In this document: in pieces, positions 33,971-41,082 of the stretch
How the letters are laid out: each line of letters opens with the position of its first letter
How positions within the stretch are numbered: the stretch's first letter is position 1
Source of the DNA: Eudoraea chungangensis
GTDB lineage: Bacteria > Bacteroidota > Bacteroidia > Flavobacteriales > Flavobacteriaceae
Length of the DNA: 64,000 nucleotides
Reading direction: 5' to 3'
NCBI RefSeq assembly: GCF_029360665.1
Contig: NZ_JARDUB010000002.1
Span: forward strand, 124,001 to 188,000
The notes under the pieces: generated by a model
Database searches by the model: none
What the model was told of the DNA's origin: nothing
Seen by the model: only the letters and a program-made list of their open reading frames with translations
Program-made: the position numbers and the translations under genes

Positions 33971-34018
33971 TTGCTTATACCTAACTGCGAAATTGTAGTA
34001 ATTTAAAGAAAATATATA

Positions 34019-34030
34019 TGATATTTGTCA
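34019..34030. promoter_or_regulatory. FNR-type box in the ccoI / fnr divergent promoter region
   Basis: TGAT-ATTT-GTCA lies between the two divergent genes. For ccoI (minus strand) the dyad centre is 27.5 nt from a weak -7-like element (TACAATTTC starting at 33997). For the fnr-like gene the dyad overlaps a -7-like GATATTTG (34020-34027), an arrangement suited to self-repression. Both readings are inferences from spacing. Confidence 0.55.
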
Positions 34031-34069
34031 GCTTTTCAATAATTTTAATCCTAATTAAAGCCATAAAAG

Positions 34070-34765
34070 ATGGGGTCAGAAAGTAGATGTGAGAATTGTA
34101 TAATTAGACAATTTAATTCTTTGCGTGCCATGAGTAAAGAAGAATTAAAGAAAGTTTCGGATTCTAAAGTGGTTAAAAAGGTAAAGAAAGGGGAAGCGAT
34201 ATTTGAAGAAGGCGATAAGCTCAACGGCGTTTTCTGTGTAAGGGATGGTGTTTCTAAACTTTCAAAGCTAAGCTCCAATGGAAAAGATCAAATTGTTAAA
34301 CTAGCAAGCAAGGGAGAGGTTATGGGACAGCGTTCTGTAATTTCGGAGGAAAGCGCCAATTTAAGCGCTGTTGCCGTAAATGATATGCAATTGTGTTATA
34401 TTCCAAAAGAAGTAATTGTTGACAGTCTTCATAAAAATCCAGATTTCACGCTAGAAGTTCTTAGGCATATGGCTAATGATTTAAGGGAGGCCGATGATGT
34501 GATTGTAAATATTTCCCAAAAAACGGTAAAACAAAGAATAGCAGAGGCTTTTATTTATCTCAAAACTAATTTTGGAGAAGATAAGGAAGGTTACTTGCTT
34601 CTAGTCCTTTCTAGAGAGGATATCGCGAATGTAGTCGGTACCGCTACCGAATCTTGTATTAGAATAATCTCGGAGTTTAAGAAAAAAGGACTCCTCAAAA
34701 GCTCTGGTAAAAGACTGGGCATTATTGATGAGAAAAAATTAAGAGACCTCGCAGAAGGTTTTTAG
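34070..34765 (+). CDS. Crp/Fnr-family transcriptional regulator, FNR-like
   Basis: Dimeric DNA-binding regulator, 231 aa: N-terminal cyclic-nucleotide-like beta-roll (about 20-120), dimer helix (125-150) and C-terminal helix-turn-helix (SREDIANVVGTATESCIRIISEFKKKG region). E194 and R198 in the recognition helix match the E..R pair of CRP/FNR that reads TGA half-sites, in line with the boxes nearby. Of the E. coli FNR cluster ligands, C20, C23 and C122 have likely counterparts C7, C10 and C109 (MQLCYIP versus MVCEIP), but the C29 position is N16. It probably controls the cbb3 operon. A redox or oxygen sensing mode is inferred. Confidence 0.85.
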   Translation: MGSESRCENCIIRQFNSLRAMSKEELKKVSDSKVVKKVKKGEAIFEEGDKLNGVFCVRDGVSKLSKLSSNGKDQIVKLASKGEVMGQRSVISEESANLSAVAVNDMQLCYIPKEVIVDSLHKNPDFTLEVLRHMANDLREADDVIVNISQKTVKQRIAEAFIYLKTNFGEDKEGYLLLVLSREDIANVVGTATESCIRIISEFKKKGLLKSSGKRLGIIDEKKLRDLAEGF

Positions 34766-34817
34766 TGTTTTTTTGTCTTAAGGAAGATGCAAAATATAGG
34801 GGAGTCCTTGTAAAACC

Positions 34818-34858
34818 TGACAATTATCATTGTTTCCCCCTAGAGACACCTATATTTT
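34818..34858 (+). promoter_or_regulatory. FNR-type box and possible -7 element before the universal stress gene
   Basis: TGAC-AATT-ATCA at 34818-34829, with TATATTTT at 34851-34858 (7 of 8 matches to TAnnTTTG) starting 27.5 nt from its centre. A transcription start near 34865 would give class II geometry. A better-scoring TATTTTTG at 34875-34882 lies too close to the ATG at 34884 unless the transcript is leaderless. Confidence 0.5.
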
Positions 34859-34883
34859 TACGTTATCGTATTATTATTTTTGT

Positions 34884-35729
34884 ATGAAACGTATCTTATT
34901 ACCCACAGATTTTTCCTTTAACTCCTTAAATGCCGCCAACTATGCCATTGAATTATTTAAGGAAGAGGTATGCGACTTCTTTTTGGTGAACACTTATACT
35001 CCTTCTTTTGTTCACAGTAGATTTATGGCGAGTGCTGTCTATGGTGGTGGCATGGTTGAAGATAACGTACAAAGTCGGTCTCAAGAAGGACTCAGCCGGG
35101 TGCTGGAACAGATTAATGGAAAAGACAACAATCCTAACCACCATTTTACCTCTATCTCTTCCTTTAATCTGCTCACAGAGGAACTAAAGGATATTATCGA
35201 AAATGAACAAATTGATCTTATTGTGACCGGGACTAAGGGCGCTTCAGGTTTTGAAGAAGTCTTTTTAGGAAGTAATACGGTAAGAATGATCAAGAGCATA
35301 CGGGATTGCCCAATCTTAGCAATTCCAGAGAATTATAAGTTTACTGAGTCTAAGAAAATTGGTTTTGCCACGGATTTTAAAAGAAATTTCAGCGCTGAAG
35401 TAATTGAACCATTGATAAATTTGGTAAAATACAAAGATGCTTCTATTGATATAGTTCATATTAATGAGCAAGAACAGTTGAGTAAATACCAGGAGTCTAA
35501 CAAGGATATTTTACTAGAATATTTACAGGCTGTTCCGCATTCCCTTCACGAAATGCCATATTTTGCAAGTAAAACGGATGTGATTAAGTTATTTGTAGAA
35601 GAAACAAATATAAACCTCCTGGCCATGATTTATTACAGACATGGCTATCTGGAAGAATTAGTCAGAGAACCTGTTGTTAAGCGAATGGCATTCCATTCCG
35701 AAGTGCCTATACTGGTGTTGCCGGACTAA
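34884..35729 (+). CDS. Universal stress protein, tandem UspA-like domains
   Basis: Cytoplasmic stress protein, 281 aa from ATG 34884 (MKRILLPTDFSFNSLNAANYAIEL). An earlier frame opening at 34830 lies inside the FNR-type box and promoter and is unlikely to be translated. Domain 1 ends with IVTGTKGASGFEEVFLGSNTVRMIKSIRDCPILAIP (nucleotide-binding G-x2-G-x9-G-S/N pattern). Domain 2 is more degenerate and lacks a clear glycine loop. The gene sits beside the Fnr-like regulator and is probably part of the low-oxygen regulon. It converges with a small membrane-protein gene. Confidence 0.88.
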   Translation: MKRILLPTDFSFNSLNAANYAIELFKEEVCDFFLVNTYTPSFVHSRFMASAVYGGGMVEDNVQSRSQEGLSRVLEQINGKDNNPNHHFTSISSFNLLTEELKDIIENEQIDLIVTGTKGASGFEEVFLGSNTVRMIKSIRDCPILAIPENYKFTESKKIGFATDFKRNFSAEVIEPLINLVKYKDASIDIVHINEQEQLSKYQESNKDILLEYLQAVPHSLHEMPYFASKTDVIKLFVEETNINLLAMIYYRHGYLEELVREPVVKRMAFHSEVPILVLPD

Positions 35730-35745
35730 GAAATGGGAGATTTTT

Positions 35746-35964
35746 TTATTGTCTAAATGGCGCATCTTCGTAAAAATCTTCAAATGTTTTGGAGGTTTTG
35801 TAAGAGTCTGTCAAGACTTTATATACCATATATATTATCATTAACTGTCCTAGAACGGTAATGTAAAACACCCAATTAAAAGACACGTTTACAGCAGCCA
35901 TTAAGGTAACCGTAAATAAAACAAAGGTTGTAGCCCCAACCCAAAACATAGCGGAATTTTGCAT
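35746..35964 (-). CDS. Small membrane protein, unknown function
   Basis: 72-aa protein with two hydrophobic segments (MFWVGATTFVLFTVTLMAAV and WVFYITVLGQLMIIYMVYKVL) and an acidic end (FEDFYEDAPFRQ). I do not recognise the family. Its place between two stress/respiration genes and a lipoprotein gives no clear role. It is kept because the composition is that of a real membrane hairpin and nothing else occupies this strand. Confidence 0.6.
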   Translation of the reverse strand: MQNSAMFWVGATTFVLFTVTLMAAVNVSFNWVFYITVLGQLMIIYMVYKVLTDSYKTSKTFEDFYEDAPFRQ

Positions 35965-36028
35965 TTTTTATTTAAAGATAAAGAAAAGCAAAAAGAGAAG
36001 TTGTTAATGCTTTTATAACAATTCTGGA

Positions 36029-37213
36029 TTATTGCACCCAGAATTTATCTTCCTCCGGGATGTTCTTTTGGCGTTCGATTTCTAATGGGTTATAATTCAT
36101 TGAACTAAATAGATACCAAATACTAGAAGAAAGGGCAGGTCTGTTAGACGCATGACTCCACAGCATCGACGTGCCATAGCTAGAACCATGATTTGTTGCA
36201 TAAGGAACTCCTTTACTACTACTTTTTTCTAATCCTTCTATCTGGGATTTTTTAATTTCATCTAATAGAAAATTTGCCTCTTTTGTATTGCTGGCTTTCT
36301 GAAAGGCTAGGGCAATTTGGGCTGTTCCTTCTAACCAAATTACGTCTTTATCTTCGTCAAAACAGTAGCCCGAAATCTCATTACCGTTATGTTCAGAAAT
36401 TTGGGTATTTTTATACCGATCCGCTTTGTAAAGTACATCTTCAGAGAGGCCTTCAAAGATCAAATAACCAAGAGAATGTAGGTCTAGAGCAAAGTAATGA
36501 TCAGGATTTTCGGGCCAGGCAATAAGTAGTTCTTCTTTGGTATCCCAGCGTTCCCTCTCTAAGTACTCCAATAAATCTTTATGAAATTGATCATATCCCT
36601 GCACTGCGTTAAAAGCAGTAATAATCCCTTCGGTTATTTTATGTATTTGTCTACCATTTTCTCTGTAGCCGCCCCAAAGGCCTCCGTCAATGTCTTGTAG
36701 ACTCCTAATCCAATTCTCAAGTATACTTCTTAATCGATCATATTTAGTGTCTCCTGTAACTTTCTGGTGGTTATTTAGAGCGATCAATAGCCAGGCATTA
36801 TCTCCTAACCATATAGTGCTCCCATTATTTCCTGTTTTATCCCTAAATTGAAAAAACCCACCTTCGTTAGGAATAAATTCGGAGTCAATTTTGCCATTAA
36901 AATAGTCGAGTATCTTTTCGGCTTTATCAATTTCACCAATGGAAAGAAAAACCAAAGCAGCTAACGAATTATCATAAAGAGAAACCATATTTGAGTCCTC
37001 AGTACTGGTTAATAAACCATTCTCTTGTTGAATATTAATGAGCCAGTTTAGAACTTCTGCCTCATTAGCACTGAGTGCTGGACTAAAACCAGTTATTTCT
37101 GGTTTCGATATAGCGGTTTCGGCATTTTCTACCCTTAGTTCATTTACACTGTCTAAAGTACATGAACTATAGGTTAAGAGCGATAATGCAGCAAGTATTA
37201 TTTTATTCTTCAT
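36029..37213 (-). CDS. Lipoprotein with alpha/alpha-toroid-like repeats, unknown function
   Basis: 394-aa envelope protein with a lipobox at TYSSC18. The body repeats helical units with aromatic and glycine-rich turns (NEGGFFQFRDKTGNNGSTIWLGDNAWLLIAL, DIDGGLWGGYRENG, CFDEDKDVIWLEGTAQIALAF), like the six-hairpin or alpha/alpha-barrel folds of some glycoside hydrolases, lyases and cyclases. I cannot name a catalytic residue or CAZy family. The gene is monocistronic and diverges from the type II NADH dehydrogenase gene. A carbohydrate-related function is only a guess. Confidence 0.7.
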   Translation of the reverse strand: MKNKIILAALSLLTYSSCTLDSVNELRVENAETAISKPEITGFSPALSANEAEVLNWLINIQQENGLLTSTEDSNMVSLYDNSLAALVFLSIGEIDKAEKILDYFNGKIDSEFIPNEGGFFQFRDKTGNNGSTIWLGDNAWLLIALNNHQKVTGDTKYDRLRSILENWIRSLQDIDGGLWGGYRENGRQIHKITEGIITAFNAVQGYDQFHKDLLEYLERERWDTKEELLIAWPENPDHYFALDLHSLGYLIFEGLSEDVLYKADRYKNTQISEHNGNEISGYCFDEDKDVIWLEGTAQIALAFQKASNTKEANFLLDEIKKSQIEGLEKSSSKGVPYATNHGSSYGTSMLWSHASNRPALSSSIWYLFSSMNYNPLEIERQKNIPEEDKFWVQ

Positions 37214-37411
37214 GATTGTTTAGGTTTGGGGTTACAATCTTTAGAATAAAATTAAAGCAGCTAGGTAAGATTCCTTTTCAATTACGACAAATGATAAAAA
37301 AGCCAGATTAATGGCCTTCACCTTTCCTTTTGTCTTGTAGAATGGTAATTAGACAGTTTGTGGGAAAATTCTCTTCTGATAAAAAATATCGATGAACGGT
37401 ATAGTATTGTT

Positions 37412-37419
37412 TATTTTTG
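37412..37419 (+). promoter_or_regulatory. -7 promoter element of the NADH dehydrogenase gene
   Basis: TATTTTTG matches TAnnTTTG at all fixed positions. No good TTG is seen 19-20 nt upstream. Its last three bases are an in-frame TTG that could be mistaken for a start; the real ATG is at 37432. Confidence 0.5.
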
Positions 37420-37431
37420 AAAAAAGAATTT

Positions 37432-38709
37432 ATGCGTCTTCCGAAACCCGAAAATAAGAGAATCGTAATAATTGGCGCTGGATTTGCCGGTATTTCTTTG
37501 GCCAAGAAACTAAGGAAGTTACCCTTGCAAGTAGTGGTAGTAGACAAACATAATTATCATACCTTTCAACCACTTTTATACCAAGTCTCCACAGGGGGCT
37601 TAGAACCAGATTCTATCGCCTATCCAATACGCAAAATTCTTAAGCGTCTTCGTAATTTCTATTTTCGTTTAGCTGAAGTAACGGAAATAGACTCAGAGAA
37701 TAACACCTTGTCTACCTCTATAGGAGAAATTGAATATGATTATTTGGTAATTGCAACGGGTACCAAGACAAATTACTTTGGAAATGCCAATATAGAAAAA
37801 TTTGCCTTGCCAATGAAGACGGTGCCACAGGCTTTAGACATTAGAAGTTTGGTTTTGCAAAATTTTGAAAAAGCAGACAACTGTTCTCAGATAGACGAAA
37901 GAAGGGCCCTTTTGAATTTTAGTATTATCGGTGCAGGTCCAACCGGCGTTGAATTGGCTGGGGCATTTGCCGAATTAAAAAAGCATGTTTTTCCAAAGGA
38001 CTATCGCCACTTAAATATAGAAGAGATGGAGATTCACCTTTTTGAAGGATCAAACCGAGTTTTACCCCCAATGAGTAAAAAAGCTTCTTCCAAAGCGCAG
38101 AAGTTTTTGGAAGCTTTTGGGGTTAGAATTCACCTGAATACTATTGTAGATACTTATGATGGCACCATCCTAAAAACGAAAGATGCCGAGCTTTATAAGA
38201 CCAAAAACTTTATATGGACAGCAGGTGTTACCGGAGCACCTGTTCCTGGACTATCTGAAGAGACAATTAATAATAGGGGAGCTAGGTACAAGGTTAATCG
38301 CTTTAACCAGGTAGAGGGATACAACAATATTTTTGCACTTGGAGATATTGCACAAATGACTACTGAAAGTTATCCAAGCGGCCATCCCCAAATGGCACAA
38401 CCTGCTATTCAACAAGGAGAATTACTTGCAAAAAATTTAGAGCGACTTGAAAATAATAAGCCAATGACGCCCTTCCAATACAAGAACAAAGGAAATATGG
38501 CAACAATTGGAAGAAATAAGGCTGTTGTTGACCTGCCCAATTTGGAATTTGGCGGATTCTTTGCCTGGTTTATATGGATGTTTGTTCATCTTATGTCCCT
38601 TGTAGGATTTCGGAATAGGGTTATTGTCTTCTTTAATTGGGTTTATAATTACATAAACTACGATAAGGCTGCAAGACTTATAGTAAGACCATTTAAAAGA
38701 AATTTATAA
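37432..38709 (+). CDS. ndh: Type II NADH dehydrogenase (NAD(P)/FAD-dependent oxidoreductase)
   Basis: Non-proton-pumping NADH:quinone oxidoreductase, 425 aa from ATG 37432. The FAD-binding Rossmann motif is IVIIGAGFAGISLAKKL (about residues 10-26), the second (NADH) motif SIIGAGPTGVELAGAFAE (about 163-180), and the FAD end motif NIFALGDIAQM. The C-terminus carries a hydrophobic segment (FFAWFIWMFVHLMSLVGF) that binds the membrane. It supplies quinol to the respiratory chain near the cbb3 genes. Expressed from its own promoter. Confidence 0.9.
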   Translation: MRLPKPENKRIVIIGAGFAGISLAKKLRKLPLQVVVVDKHNYHTFQPLLYQVSTGGLEPDSIAYPIRKILKRLRNFYFRLAEVTEIDSENNTLSTSIGEIEYDYLVIATGTKTNYFGNANIEKFALPMKTVPQALDIRSLVLQNFEKADNCSQIDERRALLNFSIIGAGPTGVELAGAFAELKKHVFPKDYRHLNIEEMEIHLFEGSNRVLPPMSKKASSKAQKFLEAFGVRIHLNTIVDTYDGTILKTKDAELYKTKNFIWTAGVTGAPVPGLSEETINNRGARYKVNRFNQVEGYNNIFALGDIAQMTTESYPSGHPQMAQPAIQQGELLAKNLERLENNKPMTPFQYKNKGNMATIGRNKAVVDLPNLEFGGFFAWFIWMFVHLMSLVGFRNRVIVFFNWVYNYINYDKAARLIVRPFKRNL

Positions 38710-38746
38710 AAGAAGAAATTTCTAATTCTTTTATCGAAAGCTTTTC

Positions 38747-38858
38747 TATCTTTGCGGTGTTGTGTTGTACATCCTTAATTAGGATGTAGTATTAGTAGTA
38801 TCAATTTAATTGATACATACCAATGAAAGGCTTTCCAATATGGAAGGCTTTTTTTTTA
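38747..38858 (+). ncRNA. Candidate small RNA with promoter, two hairpins and terminator
   Basis: A full -7 match (TATCTTTG, 38747-38754) is followed within about 100 nt by three hairpins and no plausible ORF. Stem 1 is TACATCCT / AGGATGTA (38768-38775, 38781-38788, 5-nt loop). Stem 2 is GTATCAA / TTGATAC (38798-38804, 38810-38816). Stem 3 is the terminator at 38826-38858. The transcript would start near 38760 and be about 100 nt long. It lies between ndh and hmgA. A named Bacteroidota RNA family such as Flavo-1 could match, but this was not tested. It could instead be a leader for hmgA, though the terminator argues against that. Confidence 0.6.
38826..38858 (+). terminator. Rho-independent terminator of the candidate small RNA
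   Basis: An 11-bp stem, AAAGGCTTTCC / GGAAGGCTTTT, with two G-T wobbles and loop AATAT, followed by a run of about ten T (38849-38858). Confidence 0.8.
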
Positions 38859-38963
38859 ATAGGAATTGCAACTCATCTCTCCTGATAGAATTATACTGCT
38901 CAATATTTCAGTATACCTTCAATTTATCGTAATTTTAGATTTAGACTTTAATGGGATAAAAAT

Positions 38964-40121
38964 ATGCCACTATATCATAAACTGGGGAATATTCCGCACA
39001 AGCGACATACCATTTTTAAGAAGGCGGACGGAGGCTTACACTACGAGCAACTTTTTGGAACCATTGGTTTTGACGGGATGTCTTCCCTAATGTATCATTT
39101 ACAGAGACCTACCATGGTAAAGGAGGTAGGTGAGAGTAAGGACGTATCTCCAAAAACAGCTGTAGAGTACAACATCAAATCTAGATTGTTGAAAGGTTTT
39201 GAAGTTCCTCCGGCAGAGGACTATTTAGACAGTAGGATTATTGTTCTGTTTAACTCGGACGTGAATATTGCTTTGGCAGCCCCAAAGACTTCAATGACTA
39301 CTTATTTTTATAAAAATGCCGATGCAGACGAACTGCTTTTCATTCATAAAGGATCCGGCATCGCAAAAACCATGTTGGGGGATATTAATTTTGGGGAAGG
39401 GGATTATGTGCTAATACCAAGGGGGATGATTTATCAGCTCCAATTTAATTCTGAGAATAACCGGCTTTTTATTACAGAGTCTTACCATCCCATTTATACC
39501 CCTAAACGCTATAGAAATTGGTTTGGACAGCACTTGGAACATTCTCCGTTCTGTGAACGTGACTTTAGACCACCGGAAAACTTAAATCCAATAGACCAAA
39601 TTGGAGAATTTACTATTAAAGTAAAAAAGCAAGGCCAATTACATGAACTGATTTATGCTTCGCATCCCTTTGATGTTGTAGGATGGGACGGCTATAATTA
39701 TCCCTATGCTTTTTCTATTCATGATTTTGAACCTATCACTGGGAGGGTACATCAGCCACCTCCCGTGCACCAAACCTTTGAAACTAGTGCTTTTGTTGTT
39801 TGCTCTTTTTGTCCAAGATTATATGACTACCATCCTGAAGCTATTCCCGCTCCGTATAATCATTCCAATATAGATTCTGATGAGGTACTGTATTATGTTG
39901 ATGGCGACTTTATGAGTAGAAAGAATATAGACCAGGGATATATTTCGTTGCACCCTGCCGGTATTCCACACGGACCGCATCCAGGCACTTATGAGGCCAG
40001 TATAGGGAAAAGCAAAACAGAGGAATTGGCAGTTATGGTAGATACCTTCAAGCCTTTAAAGTTAACTAAAGACGCCCTTGCTATTGATGATGGGAAATAC
40101 TATAAATCTTGGCTAGAGTAG
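38964..40121 (+). CDS. hmgA: Homogentisate 1,2-dioxygenase
   Basis: Non-haem iron dioxygenase that opens the ring of homogentisate in tyrosine/phenylalanine breakdown, 385 aa. The N-terminal MPLYHKLGNIPHKRHTIF and GTIGFDGMSSLMYHLQRPT are characteristic. The cupin-like C-terminal half contains PPVHQTFETSAFVVCSF and LHPAGIPHGPHPGTYEA, which hold the metal ligands. A possible -7 element, TAGATTTA, lies at 38936-38943. The usual partner 4-hydroxyphenylpyruvate dioxygenase is not in the window. It converges with hutG and overlaps it by 9 nt. Confidence 0.93.
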   Translation: MPLYHKLGNIPHKRHTIFKKADGGLHYEQLFGTIGFDGMSSLMYHLQRPTMVKEVGESKDVSPKTAVEYNIKSRLLKGFEVPPAEDYLDSRIIVLFNSDVNIALAAPKTSMTTYFYKNADADELLFIHKGSGIAKTMLGDINFGEGDYVLIPRGMIYQLQFNSENNRLFITESYHPIYTPKRYRNWFGQHLEHSPFCERDFRPPENLNPIDQIGEFTIKVKKQGQLHELIYASHPFDVVGWDGYNYPYAFSIHDFEPITGRVHQPPPVHQTFETSAFVVCSFCPRLYDYHPEAIPAPYNHSNIDSDEVLYYVDGDFMSRKNIDQGYISLHPAGIPHGPHPGTYEASIGKSKTEELAVMVDTFKPLKLTKDALAIDDGKYYKSWLE

Positions 40122-41081
40122 CGCAAGTTTATGGATGCAAAAATAAATTAGACTCGCTGCTAATTTAGCGGTACTTTGGTCTACATCGAATAAGGGATTT
40201 AGTTCTACAACATCTAAACTAATTAGCTTTTTTGATTTAATTATTGTCTTCAAACATTCCAATACTATTTCTGTAGAAAATCCCATGGGAGAAGGAGAAC
40301 TTACTCCTGGGGCATAGGCCGAGGAGAAACCATCAAGATCGATAGTCAAATAAACAAAGTCTACGCTGTTGAGGAATTCTTCAATTTCCTCAATAATATA
40401 GTCTTTATGCCAAAGATTAAAGCGTTCGTTCTCTATAAAAACCACTTCATTTTCCTGGGCGGTTTCATATAGTTCAGCATCGTTTGAATTTTCACGAATT
40501 CCAAGGCATAAGTACTTAAAGGTAGTATTGTCTTTTTTACTCTCTTCCGCTATTTGATAGAATGGGGTCCCACTATTGTTTCCACGTGTGTTCTTTCGCA
40601 AATCAAAATGCGCATCAAAATTTATTATACCAATTGTTTTATCATTGCCAGTGAATTTTCGAATTCCCTTGAAATGGCCATAAGACAAATCGTGGCTTCC
40701 GCCTAATACAACTGGCACCGCCCCTTGTTTTAAAATGGCAGTAATCTTTTCTTCTAAGGCGGCCTGAGTTTTCTCTAATTCTGTCTGATAACATAAAATA
40801 TCTCCAGCATCATAAATCCCAATGGAAGGATGTAGATGGTGCGGAAGCTTTCCCAATTGCTTTCTAATTTCAATGGGACCATATTGTGCGCCCACTCGTC
40901 CCTTGTTCCTTCTTACTCCTTCGTCGGATGCATAACCAAGCAGTACATATACGGGACTATTTTTTACCCACTCTTCTTTTTCTTCGAGATTCGTGAGCTG
41001 TACCTTTTGGTAGAAATATAAATTGCCTGATGCTTCTCGGCCACTCCAAATCCCTGATTTTAAAGGTTTGTAGATTTTCAT
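40113..41081 (-). CDS. hutG: Formimidoylglutamase (arginase family)
   Basis: Manganese hydrolase that converts N-formimidoyl-glutamate to glutamate and formamide, the last hut step; 322 aa. Arginase-family metal ligands are in LGGSHDLSYGH (about residues 123-133), NFDAHFDLR and TIDLDGFSSAYAPGVSSP. It lies 1 nt after hutU, so it is in the same operon. A direct arginase or agmatinase role is less likely given the context. Confidence 0.93.
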   Translation of the reverse strand: MKIYKPLKSGIWSGREASGNLYFYQKVQLTNLEEKEEWVKNSPVYVLLGYASDEGVRRNKGRVGAQYGPIEIRKQLGKLPHHLHPSIGIYDAGDILCYQTELEKTQAALEEKITAILKQGAVPVVLGGSHDLSYGHFKGIRKFTGNDKTIGIINFDAHFDLRKNTRGNNSGTPFYQIAEESKKDNTTFKYLCLGIRENSNDAELYETAQENEVVFIENERFNLWHKDYIIEEIEEFLNSVDFVYLTIDLDGFSSAYAPGVSSPSPMGFSTEIVLECLKTIIKSKKLISLDVVELNPLFDVDQSTAKLAASLIYFCIHKLALL

Positions 41082-41082
41082 T

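Noticed and set aside
34875-34882. TATTTTTG as the -7 element of the universal stress gene at 34884
   Set aside because: It would place the transcription start inside the coding region; the TATATTTT element at 34851 fits both the ATG and the FNR-type box better.
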